A DNA stretch of 64,000 nt from Methylobacterium mesophilicum SR1.6/6 (GTDB lineage Bacteria; Pseudomonadota; Alphaproteobacteria; Rhizobiales; Beijerinckiaceae). The notes under the pieces were generated by a model. It searched no databases, had not been told where the DNA came from, and worked only from the letters and a program-made list of their open reading frames with translations. The DNA is taken from assembly GCF_000364445.2 (NCBI RefSeq), contig NZ_CP043538.1, positions 5,537,447 to 5,601,446 of the forward strand. The letters are read 5' to 3'. Each line of letters begins with the position of its first letter. The stretch's first letter is position 1. Made by a program: the position numbers and the translations under genes. This document shows positions 8,547 through 18,412 of this stretch, one piece after another.

Positions 8547-9662
8547 ATGTCCGCCCCCCGACCCGCCCGTCCGGAACCGCGTCCCGGCGTCCTGGCGATC
8601 GACACCTACGTGCCCGGCAAGAGCGGGCGGCCCGGCGGCGGCAAGGTCTACAAGCTCTCGTCCAACGAGACGCCCCTCGGCCCCAGCCCGGCGGCGCTCG
8701 CGGCCCTCCACGAAGCCACTGCCAAGCTGGAGACCTACCCGGACGGGCGCGCCACGGTGCTGCGAACCGCCATCGCGAAGCGATACGGGCTCGATCCTGA
8801 GCGGATCGTCTGCGGGGCTGGCTCGGACGAGCTGCTCTCGCTGCTGGCTTACGCGTATGGCGGCCCGGGCACCGAGGGGATCTACTCGGAGCACGGATTC
8901 CTGGTCTACCGGATCGCCATCCTGGCCTCCGGCGGCGAGCCCGTGGTGGCGCCCGAACGCGATCTCACCGTCGATGTCGACGCGATCCTGGCCCGGGTCA
9001 CGGACCGGACCCGGATCGTCTACGTCACCAACCCCAACAACCCGACCGGCACCTACCTGCCCTTCGACGAGATCCGCCGCCTGCATGCCGGCCTGCCGCC
9101 GCACGTGCTGCTGGTGATCGACGGCGCCTACGCGGAGTACGTCCGGGCGAACGACTACTCGGCCGGGCTCGAACTCGCCCTTGAGGCCGAGAACGTCGTG
9201 ATGACCCGCACCTTCTCGAAGATCCACGGGCTCGCCGCGGTCCGGATCGGCTGGATGGTGGCACCGTCACACGTGGCCGACGCGGTCAACCGCATTCGCG
9301 GCCCCTTCAACGTCTCGGGACCGGCGATCGCCGCGGGCTCGGCGGCCATCGCCGACGAGGCCCACATGGCGGCGGCCGCCGCCCACAATGCCGAGTGGCT
9401 GCCGAAGCTCACCGAGGGCGCGCGCGCCCTGGGCCTGACCGTGACGCCGAGCGTCGCGAACTTCCTGCTGATCCACTTCCCCGACGCCCCCGGCCGCTCG
9501 GCGGCCGACGCGGACGCGTTCCTCACGGAGCGCGGCCTGATCACACGCCGCGTGACCGCCTACGGCCTGCCCGACGCCCTGCGGGTGACGGTGGCCGGGG
9601 CGGAGGCCAACACGGCCTTCCTGGCAGCCCTCGGCGACTTCGTGCGGGGCCAGCATGCCTGA
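8547..9662 (+). CDS. hisC: histidinol-phosphate / aromatic aminotransferase
   Basis: A class I/II PLP aminotransferase of 371 residues, with the start region [25 protein letters not shown], and the PLP-binding Lys in [17 protein letters not shown], all typical of the HisC family. HisC-type enzymes transaminate histidinol phosphate and often also phenylpyruvate or 4-hydroxyphenylpyruvate. Because its stop overlaps the tyrA start by eight bases, the aromatic (tyrosine/phenylalanine) role is likely here, with a histidine role possible. Confidence 0.93.
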   Translation: MSAPRPARPEPRPGVLAIDTYVPGKSGRPGGGKVYKLSSNETPLGPSPAALAALHEATAKLETYPDGRATVLRTAIAKRYGLDPERIVCGAGSDELLSLLAYAYGGPGTEGIYSEHGFLVYRIAILASGGEPVVAPERDLTVDVDAILARVTDRTRIVYVTNPNNPTGTYLPFDEIRRLHAGLPPHVLLVIDGAYAEYVRANDYSAGLELALEAENVVMTRTFSKIHGLAAVRIGWMVAPSHVADAVNRIRGPFNVSGPAIAAGSAAIADEAHMAAAAAHNAEWLPKLTEGARALGLTVTPSVANFLLIHFPDAPGRSAADADAFLTERGLITRRVTAYGLPDALRVTVAGAEANTAFLAALGDFVRGQHA

Positions 9663-10596
9663 GACGATCCCGGCGGAGCCCGCCCTCGGCCGCCTCGCCA
9701 TCGTGGGCCTCGGCCTGATCGGGTCCTCGATCGCCCGCGCGGCGCGCCGCTACGGCCTCGCCCGCACGATCGTGGCGGTGGACCGAGATCCGGCCGTGCG
9801 CGAGCGGGTGCGCGAGCTCGGCATCGCCGACGTGGTCACGGGGGATCCGGCGGAGGGCGCGGCCGACACCGACTTGGTGATCCTCTGCGTGCCGGTCGGC
9901 GCCATCGGTGCGGCAGCGGCCGAGATGGCGCCGCATCTCAAGCCCGGCGCCATCGTGTCGGATGTCGGCTCGGTGAAGGGCGCCGTCGTGGCGGCGGTCC
10001 GGCCGCACCTGCCCGAGGGCGTCGCACTGGTCCCCGGCCACCCGATCGCCGGCACCGAGTTCTCGGGGCCGGATGCGGGCTTCGCGACCCTGTTCAACGG
10101 CCGCTGGTGCATCCTCACGCCGCCGGAGGGCACGGATCCGGCGGCTGTCGAGCGGGTCCGGGCGCTGTGGGAGGGCATGGGCGCCAACGTGGAGACGATG
10201 AGCGCCGAGCACCACGACCACGTGCTGGCGATCACCAGCCACCTGCCGCACCTGATCGCCTACAACATCGTCGGCACGGCCGCCGACCTCGAATCAGCCA
10301 CGCAATCCGAAGTCATCAAGTTCTCGGCGAGCGGATTTCGCGACTTCACCCGCATTGCCGCCTCGGACCCGACGATGTGGCGCGACATCTTCCTCAACAA
10401 CCGCGACGCGGTGTTGGAGATGCTCGGGCGGTTCAACGAGGATCTCTCGGCCCTCGCCAAAGCGGTGCGCTGGGGCGACGGCGACGCGCTGCACGCGATG
10501 TTCACCCGCACCCGGGCGATCCGGCGCAGCATCGTGGCCCTGGGCCAGGAGACCGCGGCTCCCGATTTCGGCCGTCCGCGGCCGCCGGAAGAGTAG
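9655..10596 (+). CDS. tyrA: prephenate/arogenate dehydrogenase
   Basis: The 313-residue protein opens with a Rossmann NAD(P)-binding motif ([17 protein letters not shown], about residues 14-30) and contains the TyrA signatures [16 protein letters not shown](F)SGP and [11 protein letters not shown]. It oxidatively decarboxylates prephenate or arogenate in tyrosine synthesis. It is translationally coupled to the HisC-family aminotransferase. The family name 'prephenate/arogenate' reflects that substrate choice cannot be read off. The gene is followed by a palindromic intergenic repeat. Confidence 0.93.
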   Translation: MPETIPAEPALGRLAIVGLGLIGSSIARAARRYGLARTIVAVDRDPAVRERVRELGIADVVTGDPAEGAADTDLVILCVPVGAIGAAAAEMAPHLKPGAIVSDVGSVKGAVVAAVRPHLPEGVALVPGHPIAGTEFSGPDAGFATLFNGRWCILTPPEGTDPAAVERVRALWEGMGANVETMSAEHHDHVLAITSHLPHLIAYNIVGTAADLESATQSEVIKFSASGFRDFTRIAASDPTMWRDIFLNNRDAVLEMLGRFNEDLSALAKAVRWGDGDALHAMFTRTRAIRRSIVALGQETAAPDFGRPRPPEE

Positions 10597-10629
10597 GGGA
10601 GTCTGGACGGCTCGCGGTGATCGCACCGC

Positions 10630-10722
10630 CGTCGTTGCGAGCGGAGCGAAGCGATCCAGGGTGGCGCCACGCTCAGGGATGTCGCGCTGCCCCGCGTCGC
10701 TTCGCAGCGCTCGTGATGACGG
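10630..10722. repeat. dispersed palindromic intergenic repeat, family 2, copy A
   Basis: The left end TTGCGAGCGGAGCGAAGCG and the right end GCTTCGCAGCGCTCGTGATG are near-complementary, giving a long stem with a variable middle. A second copy with the same ends lies at 63413-63505. It separates two convergent genes, tyrA and msrA, where it may act as a bidirectional terminator. The pattern matches the REP-like repeats common in Rhizobiales intergenic regions. Confidence 0.8.
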
Positions 10723-10731
10723 AGCGGACCC

Positions 10732-11448
10732 TCACGCCGGGGGACGGTTGACCAGGACCGGCTGCGGCGCCGTGCGCTCCGGGAAGAGCGTGCGCAGCGC
10801 CTCCAGCTTCGGCGCGTCGTTGACGGTGATGTACGGGTGCCCCGGGTGGAGCGCCATGAAGTCTTGGTGGTAGGCTTCGGCCGGGTAGAAGGCCGCGCCC
10901 GGCTCGATCCGGGTGGCGATCGGCCGCGCATAGGCCTTGGCCGCGTCGAGCTGCGCGATATAGGCCTGCGCCACGCCGGCCTGCGCGTCATCCCGCGGGA
11001 ACAGGGCCGAGCGGTACTGGCTCCCGGAATCGGGTCCCTGGCGATCCACCTGGGTCGGGTCGAGGGCTACGGAGAAGAAGATCCGCAGGAGCTCATCGTA
11101 GCGGATCAAAGCCGGATCGTAGGTGACCTTGACGGCCTCGGCATGGCCGGTCCCGCCGCCGCTCACCGCCCGGTAATCGGCGTCTGCGCGGGTGCCGCCG
11201 GCGTAGCCCGATACCGCGCTGCTCACGCCGCGGACATGCTGGAACACCCCCTGCACCCCCCAGAAGCAGCCGCCGGCGAAGACGGCCACGTGTGGTCCCG
11301 GCGCCTCGGCGGAGCGCGTCACCGCCTCCGGCAGACGGCGCGGCGCCTCCTCGGCGAAGGCGGGCAGCCGGGGCAGCAGGAGCGCGCCGGCCAAGCCGAG
11401 CCCGAGAGCCGCGCCGAGGAGCGGACGGACCGTATCGCGAAGAGCCAT
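10732..11448 (-). CDS. msrA: periplasmic peptide-methionine (S)-S-oxide reductase
   Basis: MsrA reduces methionine-S-sulfoxide in proteins. From the ATG at 11448 (good GGAGG in front) it has 238 residues: a signal peptide or anchor (residues 1-32, ending PAFAEE), then the catalytic GGCFWG with Cys61, and the family motifs GYAGG, YRAVSGGGTGHAEAV, DPTQVDRQGPDSGSQYRS and ITV. The leader places it in the periplasm, unlike the common cytoplasmic MsrA. No msrB is adjacent. Confidence 0.93.
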   Translation of the reverse strand: MALRDTVRPLLGAALGLGLAGALLLPRLPAFAEEAPRRLPEAVTRSAEAPGPHVAVFAGGCFWGVQGVFQHVRGVSSAVSGYAGGTRADADYRAVSGGGTGHAEAVKVTYDPALIRYDELLRIFFSVALDPTQVDRQGPDSGSQYRSALFPRDDAQAGVAQAYIAQLDAAKAYARPIATRIEPGAAFYPAEAYHQDFMALHPGHPYITVNDAPKLEALRTLFPERTAPQPVLVNRPPA

Positions 11449-11612
11449 GCAGACCTCCTGTCGGATGCGCCTGCCGGATGCGGCGGCGTGCGCTGACAGC
11501 CTGTTCGTCCTGAGGGCCGATCCGGTTACGCGGGCGGCTGGCCGCATTGCGGCGGCGGCCGCATGGGTCTAGGCACCCGGCAAACGATCGACCTTCGCGC
11601 AGGACCCGTCCC

Positions 11613-12854
<1,242 letters not shown>

Positions 12855-13006
12855 AGGGGCGCATGTCAGCCTTCGGCCTGGATCTTGTCCCGCGCCGCGG
12901 AGACCAGGACGGCTGACCGCGTGAGCCCGCGCGCCCGCGCCGCGAAATCGATCTCGGTCGGGGCGCGGCATCCGCGATACAATGATCTGCAGGGGCCGCC
13001 GCTGCC

Positions 13007-13606
13007 TCACCGCACCGTCACCTGATCCTTGATCCGCTGGTAGACCGCCCGGCTGAGCACGCGTTTCGACAGCAACTGGTCCACCGAGGTGTAGGGGCGC
13101 TTGGCGACGATCGCTCGGCCGATGGTGCCGCCACCCCGCAGGCGGTTGAGATCCGCCACCGAGGCGGTGTTCAGGTCGACCACCGCCAGCGCCCGGGGTC
13201 CGGCACCGTCCTCGGCCCGCTCGACCTCGGCCTGACCTGCGGCCTCCTGGCCTTGCGGTTGAGGCTGTGCCTGTGCCTGTGTCTGCGCGTCCTGCTGCGC
13301 GGCCGGATCCGACGGGAAGGCGAGGGCATCGGAGGGCATCCGGTGCGGGGCTGCTTGCGTCGTCGCGCCAGTCCCGGAAGGCGCGGCCGGCTCCCGGGAA
13401 CGCTCGGCCGGCACGGGCGACGAGGGCGGCGGCGCCGGCTGGACGACGGGCGGCGGCTCGTTCACTTGAGAGGGAGCGGGCGGCGGTGCCGATTGGGTCC
13501 CGAGCCCGGGTCCCGCGGACGGCAACAGGAACTGCACCACCGCGGCGAGTATGCCAGCGATAATGAGTAAGACCGAAACTCTCAGAATTGCAGGGCCGCT
13601 GAGCAC
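13007..13606 (-). CDS. membrane-anchored helix-hairpin-helix protein (ComEA-like)
   Basis: The 199 residues comprise an N-terminal membrane helix (about 8-28), a long Pro/Gln/Ala-rich linker (about 35-135), and a C-terminal helix-hairpin-helix domain of ComEA type (DLNTASVADLNRLRGGGTIGRAIV...). ComEA-type HhH domains bind DNA without sequence specificity, in the periplasm during uptake. No other competence genes are present nearby, so the DNA-uptake role is an inference from the domain only. The linker would span part of the periplasm. Confidence 0.75.
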   Translation of the reverse strand: MLSGPAILRVSVLLIIAGILAAVVQFLLPSAGPGLGTQSAPPPAPSQVNEPPPVVQPAPPPSSPVPAERSREPAAPSGTGATTQAAPHRMPSDALAFPSDPAAQQDAQTQAQAQPQPQGQEAAGQAEVERAEDGAGPRALAVVDLNTASVADLNRLRGGGTIGRAIVAKRPYTSVDQLLSKRVLSRAVYQRIKDQVTVR

Positions 13607-13707
13607 ACACCACTCGACGAGATCTAAGCCTCTATAATGCTACAGCTTATGCTTTCTCTGCACGCCGGCCAACCGGGCGTCGATCGGCGGCGCGGAATCG
13701 TCCGGGG

Positions 13708-15552
13708 ATGACCGAGCGCACGTCGCGCCTCGCCGGGCGCTTCGGCGCACTGCGCTACCTGCCCGTCCTGTTCCGCGAGATCGCCGCGGCGAGTCCGCGC
13801 CTGCTCGCCGCGAGCCTCGCCTTGCGGCTCGTCGCGGCCTGCCTGCCGGTCCTGTCCCTGTATCTCGCCAAGCTGATCCTCGACGGGATTGTCGCCGAGC
13901 ACGCCCGGCCAGCGCCGGAGATGAGCCTGTCCCAGTGGCTCGCCGATCCCGCCCGGGCGCGGCTCGCCGGCTTGGTGGCGGCCGAGTTCGGCCTCGCCCT
14001 GGTCTCGGATCTCGCCGGCCGGCTCACGAGCCTCGTCGAGACCCTGATCGGCGACCGCTACGCCAACGCGGCCTCCCTGCGGCTGATGGCGCATGCCGCC
14101 GCCCTCGACCTCGCGCAGTTCGAGGACAGTGCCCAGCAGGATCGCCTTGAGCGCGCGCGCCGGCAGGTCAGCGGCCGCACCGGCCTCATCGGGACGGTGC
14201 TCTGGCAGGTCCAGGCTCTGCTGACCCTCGTCTCCCTGGCGGCGGGCGTGGCGGCCTTCACGCCCTGGCTCATCGTCCTGATCGCCGTGGCCCTGGTGCC
14301 GGCGGTGCTGAACGAGTGGCACTTCACCGCGGCCGGTTACCGGCTGGCTTGGTTGCGCAGCCCCGAGCGGCGCAGGCTCGACTACCTGCGCTATCTCGGC
14401 GCCAGCGTGGAGACTGCCAAGGAGGTCAAGCTCTTCGGCCTCTCGGGCTACGTCACCGACCTCTACGCGACGGTGGCGCGCCGGCTGCTGGCCGAGAACC
14501 GGAGGCTCGCCACCGCCCGCGCCGGCTGGGGCTTCGCCTTCGCGGGCCTCGGGACGCTCGCCTACTACGCCGCCTACGCGGTGATCGTCTGGCGGACGGT
14601 GGCGGGATCTTTCTCGGTGGGCGACCTCGCCTTCCTGGCCGGCGCCTTCCAGCGCCTGCACAGCGGCATCAGGGAGATGCTCCTCGGGCTCACCCAGATC
14701 ACCGGCCAGGCCCAGTACCTCGACGACTTCTACGCGTTCTTCGAGATACGGCCGCAGATCGTCGCGCCCGCGCGTCCCGTCCCGGTGCCGGTGCCGATCC
14801 GCGAGGGGCTGGTCTTCGAGGATGTCGGATACCGCTATCCCGGCACGGAGATCTGGGCGCTGCGGAGCCTCTCCTTCACCGTCCGCGCCGGGGAGACGGT
14901 GGCGCTGGTCGGCGGCAACGGCGCCGGCAAGACCACGATCGTCAAGCTGATGACCCGTCTCTACGACCCGCACGAGGGCCGTGTTCTCCTCGACGGCATG
15001 CCGCTCACCGCCTACGACCTCGAGGATCTGCGCGCGCGGATCGGGGCAATCTTCCAGGACTTCGTCCGCTTCGATCTCACCGCCGGGGAGAACGTCGCGG
15101 TCGGCCGTATCGAGGCCGCGGCGGATGAGGATCGCATCGCGGCCGCGGCCGCCCGGGGCCTCGCCGCCCCGGTGATTGAGCGCCTGCCCGAGGGTTATGC
15201 CCAGCCGCTCGGCAAGCGCTTCGCGGGCGGCCTCGACCTCTCCGGAGGCGAGTGGCAGAAGGTCGCGCTGTCCCGCGCCTACATGCGCGAAGCTGAGATC
15301 CTGATCCTCGACGAGCCCACCGCCGCCCTCGACGCCCGGGCCGAACACGACGTCTTCGCGCGCTTCCGCGAATTGTCGGCTGGCCGCACCGCGGTGCTGA
15401 TCTCGCACCGCTTCTCCACGGTGCGCATGGCCGACCGGATCCTGGTCCTGGAGGGCGGCCGGGTGCTGGAATCGGGCAGCCACACGGCCCTGATGGCGCG
15501 GAGCGGGCGCTATGCCGAGTTGTTCACCCTGCAGGCCGAGGGCTACCGGTGA
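13708..15552 (+). CDS. ABC exporter, fused permease and ATPase
   Basis: A 614-residue half-transporter with an N-terminal type I exporter membrane domain (about residues 20-330) and a C-terminal nucleotide-binding domain. The latter shows Walker A GGNGAGKTT, Q-loop FQDF, signature LSGGEWQKVALSR, Walker B ILILDEPTAALD and H-loop ISHRFST. It would act as a homodimer exporting an unknown lipid, peptide or drug. The gene is followed 61 bases later by eipB on the same strand, with no peptidase or lipid-linked enzyme that would identify the substrate. Confidence 0.9.
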   Translation: MTERTSRLAGRFGALRYLPVLFREIAAASPRLLAASLALRLVAACLPVLSLYLAKLILDGIVAEHARPAPEMSLSQWLADPARARLAGLVAAEFGLALVSDLAGRLTSLVETLIGDRYANAASLRLMAHAAALDLAQFEDSAQQDRLERARRQVSGRTGLIGTVLWQVQALLTLVSLAAGVAAFTPWLIVLIAVALVPAVLNEWHFTAAGYRLAWLRSPERRRLDYLRYLGASVETAKEVKLFGLSGYVTDLYATVARRLLAENRRLATARAGWGFAFAGLGTLAYYAAYAVIVWRTVAGSFSVGDLAFLAGAFQRLHSGIREMLLGLTQITGQAQYLDDFYAFFEIRPQIVAPARPVPVPVPIREGLVFEDVGYRYPGTEIWALRSLSFTVRAGETVALVGGNGAGKTTIVKLMTRLYDPHEGRVLLDGMPLTAYDLEDLRARIGAIFQDFVRFDLTAGENVAVGRIEAAADEDRIAAAAARGLAAPVIERLPEGYAQPLGKRFAGGLDLSGGEWQKVALSRAYMREAEILILDEPTAALDARAEHDVFARFRELSAGRTAVLISHRFSTVRMADRILVLEGGRVLESGSHTALMARSGRYAELFTLQAEGYR

Positions 15553-15613
15553 TCGCGAGGTTTGCCCGATTTGCCCAGCCTGCTATCTGCGGCGGGCTGA
15601 ACCGAGGTCCTCC

Positions 15614-16525
15614 ATGCGCCTGCGCCTCTCCCGACTGCTGACGGCCGGCCTTCTCGTCTCCGCCTGGAGCGCGCAGGCGGCCCCGCCCGCGGCGCCCGAG
15701 CCTGAGGCCAAGCCGCAGGCTCCCGCCACCGAACCCGCCATCGTGCTGGCCAACCACCGCGCGGTCTACGACCTGTCGCTCGCCGAGGGCGGCGGCACCC
15801 GTTCGGTGGAGAGCGCCCGGGGCCGCATCGTCGTCGATTTCCGGGGTGATGCCTGCCGGGGCTACACGATGCTGACCCGTCAGGTGACGGAACTGGCCTC
15901 GGGCGAGACCGGCACGCGCCTGTCCGACATGCGCAGCACCACCTTCGAGGGCGGGCAGGGCCGCGAGTTCCGGTTCAAGACGACGACGCTCACCAACAAC
16001 CAGCCCGCTGCCCCCGTGGACGGGACCGCCACCGAGCAGGGCGACAGCCTGACGGTGAAGCTGAAGGGTCCCGGTAAGCCGCTGACCGTCGCGGGGCCGG
16101 TCCTGTTCCCCAGCGAGCACATGCGCCGCCTGATCGAGACCGCGCGGGCCGGCCAGCCGACGCTGTCGGTGAAGGTGTTCGACGGCTCGGACGACGGCAA
16201 GAAGATCTACGACACCTTCGCGGTGATCGGCCACACGGAGACGGGGCCGGCACCCGCCTCCGGCTCGACCCGCGACAAGCCCCTGCGCGACGGGGCCCTC
16301 GCCGCCATGCCGCACTGGCCCGTGCGCCTGAGCTACTACACGGAGGGCGCCGGGGAGCGGACACCGATCTACACCCTCGGCTTCGACCTCTACGAGAACG
16401 GCGTCAGCGGCGCGCTCAAGCTCGATTACGGCGACTTCGCCATCCTGGGCGACATGACCGCCCTCGACATCGACGCGCAGGCGGGGCGGGCTGACAGGGA
16501 GGCCGGGAAGGGCTGCACGCCCTGA
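15614..16525 (+). CDS. eipB: EipB-family (DUF1849) periplasmic envelope-integrity protein
   Basis: From the ATG at 15614 the protein has 303 residues with a signal peptide (cleaved near AQAAP, residue 22). The mature chain starts ANHRAVYDLSL and has the DUF1849 features VDFRGDACRGY and GFDLYENGVSGALKLDYGDF. Two Cys, Cys81 and Cys301, match the conserved disulfide pair of Brucella EipB, whose spiral beta fold helps maintain the cell envelope. The last Cys is three residues from the end. Confident family, role by analogy. Confidence 0.85.
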   Translation: MRLRLSRLLTAGLLVSAWSAQAAPPAAPEPEAKPQAPATEPAIVLANHRAVYDLSLAEGGGTRSVESARGRIVVDFRGDACRGYTMLTRQVTELASGETGTRLSDMRSTTFEGGQGREFRFKTTTLTNNQPAAPVDGTATEQGDSLTVKLKGPGKPLTVAGPVLFPSEHMRRLIETARAGQPTLSVKVFDGSDDGKKIYDTFAVIGHTETGPAPASGSTRDKPLRDGALAAMPHWPVRLSYYTEGAGERTPIYTLGFDLYENGVSGALKLDYGDFAILGDMTALDIDAQAGRADREAGKGCTP

Positions 16526-16555
16526 GAACCAGCCCCCACCCAAGGATACCTGTCT

Positions 16556-18154
16556 TCAGAGCCCCAGCGCGCCGCCGTCCGAACGCGGATCGTGGGTTGC
16601 CTCGATCCGCCCGTTTCCAGGGTGGCGGACCAGCATGCCGGCATGGCCGAGCGAGTCGATGTAGGGACCGCCCAGCTCCTCGATGTCGTGGCCGAGGCGG
16701 CCGAGGGCCGCGATACAGGCCGGATCGAACCGGTCCTCCACCTTCACGCTGAGCGAGGGCGCCCCCCAGGTCCGGCCGTAGAGGAGGCGCGGGGCATCGA
16801 CGGCGTTTGCCACTGCCATCCCGTAGTCGGCGTAGCGGGTGAAGATCTGGGCCTGGAACTGCGGCTGCCCGTCGCCGCCCATGCTGCCGTAGCTCATCAC
16901 CCGGCCGTCGTCGAAGGCGGCGATGGCGGGGATCAGCGTGTGGAACGGGCGCCGGCCTGGCTCCAGCGGGTTCACGGCCTTCGGATCGAGCGAGAACGAC
17001 ATGCCCCGGTTCTGCCAGCAGATTCCGGTCGCCGGCAGGACCGTGCCGGATCCGTACTCCCAGTAGACCGACTGGATGTAGGAGACCGCGAGGCCGTCCT
17101 TGTCGATCGCCCCCATCCAGACCGTGTCGCCGTGGCCCGGATCGGGCAGCGGCACCCGGGCGGCGCGGCCCATATCGACCAGCGCCGCCTCCCGGGCGAG
17201 GCGCTCCGGGGTCAGGAAGGCGGCCGGGTCGTGCCGCAGCCGGCCGAAATCGGTGACCACCCGGTCGCGGATCGCGAAGGCCCGCTTCGTCGCCTCGATC
17301 AGGCCGTGATAGTGGGCCGTCCCCTCCGGCTCGGCGATGTTGAGCCGGTCGAAGATGCCGAGGATCAGCAGCGCGGCGAGCCCCTGGGTCGGGGGCGGGA
17401 AGTTGTAGAGCGTCGTGTCCCGCCGCCGGATCGAGAGCGGCACCCGCTCGGCCGCCGTGAAGGCCTCGAGGTCCGCCCGGGTCACCGGCGCCCCGAGGCG
17501 TTCCAGGTCGGCGGCGATCTCCCGGCCGATATCGCCGCGGTAGAAGTCGGCGAGGCCCGCATGGGCGAGCTGCTCCAGGGTGGCGGCGAGCAGCGGCAGG
17601 GCGCGGGTCTCGCCCGCCGGATAGGGCTTGCCGTCCTTCAGGAAGGTTCTCGAAAAATTCGGGGCGTCGTGGAGCGTGTCGAGCTCCTGGGGCACGTAGC
17701 GCGCCTCCGAGGGCGAGACCGGGACGCCGGCGCGCGCCTGCGCGATCGCGTCGGCGAGCAGCGTCTCCAGGGGCAGGCGCCCGCCGAGCGCTCGGGCGAG
17801 CTCCAGGGCGAGGCGCCAGCCGCCCACCGCGCCGGCAACCGTGACCATCGCGTCGGGGCCGCGCGCGGGGATCGCGTCGTAGCCCTTCTCGCGGTAGCGC
17901 GGGATCGTGGCGAGGCGCCCGGCCGGTCCGCAGGCCTCGATGCCGCGCACCCGGCCGCCCCGCTCGCGAACCAGCCAGAAGCCGTCGCCGCCGATGCCGT
18001 TCATGTGCGGGTAGACCACCGCGATCGAGGCGGCCATCGCGACCATCGCCTCGATGGCGTTGCCACCCTGCGCGAGGACGGTCTGGCCGGCCTGCGCGGC
18101 GAGGCTGTGAGGCGCGGCCACGGCGGCTGACGTGAAGACGGGGGTCTCGGGCAT
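16556..18154 (-). CDS. gamma-glutamyltransferase family protein
   Basis: The 532-residue Ntn hydrolase has the family's N-terminal GGNAIEAMVAMAAS and GIGGDGFWLV, and the autocleavage Thr344 in GHGDTVWMGAIDKDG that becomes the N-terminal nucleophile of the small subunit. SYGSMGGDGQPQ and similar late motifs are typical of the YwrD-like GGT subgroup. No signal peptide is seen, so a cytoplasmic enzyme is likely, unlike the periplasmic Ggt of enterobacteria. The natural substrate (glutathione, gamma-glutamyl amide or other amide) is not defined. Confidence 0.9.
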   Translation of the reverse strand: MPETPVFTSAAVAAPHSLAAQAGQTVLAQGGNAIEAMVAMAASIAVVYPHMNGIGGDGFWLVRERGGRVRGIEACGPAGRLATIPRYREKGYDAIPARGPDAMVTVAGAVGGWRLALELARALGGRLPLETLLADAIAQARAGVPVSPSEARYVPQELDTLHDAPNFSRTFLKDGKPYPAGETRALPLLAATLEQLAHAGLADFYRGDIGREIAADLERLGAPVTRADLEAFTAAERVPLSIRRRDTTLYNFPPPTQGLAALLILGIFDRLNIAEPEGTAHYHGLIEATKRAFAIRDRVVTDFGRLRHDPAAFLTPERLAREAALVDMGRAARVPLPDPGHGDTVWMGAIDKDGLAVSYIQSVYWEYGSGTVLPATGICWQNRGMSFSLDPKAVNPLEPGRRPFHTLIPAIAAFDDGRVMSYGSMGGDGQPQFQAQIFTRYADYGMAVANAVDAPRLLYGRTWGAPSLSVKVEDRFDPACIAALGRLGHDIEELGGPYIDSLGHAGMLVRHPGNGRIEATHDPRSDGGALGL

Positions 18155-18301
18155 CGGCGATCCTGTCGTGTTCCGGACGCAGGGTTAGGCGAGCGTGTGG
18201 ATCCTGCAAAGGGTGGGGGCCCTCAACCGATGCAGTATGCTACGCTGTGGCACCGTTGCCCCCGTAGCGGAGTAAGAGGTGCCGGGCCCTCCAACACGCC
18301 C

Positions 18302-18412
18302 CCTCATCCTGAGGTGCCGCGAAGCGGCCTCGAAGGGGGGGTTCAAGAGCCTCCGCGATCTCTGGAGGGCTCCTTCGAGGCCTCCGCTACGCTCCGGCAC
18401 CTCAGGATGAGG
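18302..18412. repeat. dispersed palindromic repeat, family 1, copy A
   Basis: CCTCATCCTGAGGTGC at 18302-18317 and GCACCTCAGGATGAGG at 18397-18412 form a perfect 16-bp inverted repeat; a second nested pair (CCTCGAAGG / CCTTCGAGG) lies inside. A second copy is at 57962-58074. This is a well-known type of REP-like intergenic element in Rhizobiales. Its right arm contains the ATG at 18407 that may start the porin gene. Confidence 0.85.

Noticed and set aside
11449..11612. trp attenuator leader peptide before trpB
   Set aside because: No run of Trp codons or terminator/antiterminator pair is visible in the 164 bases between msrA and trpB.
13624..15483. 619-residue minus-strand frame opposite the ABC exporter
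   Set aside because: Shadow of a clearly functional plus-strand gene with Walker motifs; the minus-strand composition is His/Gly/Arg biased.
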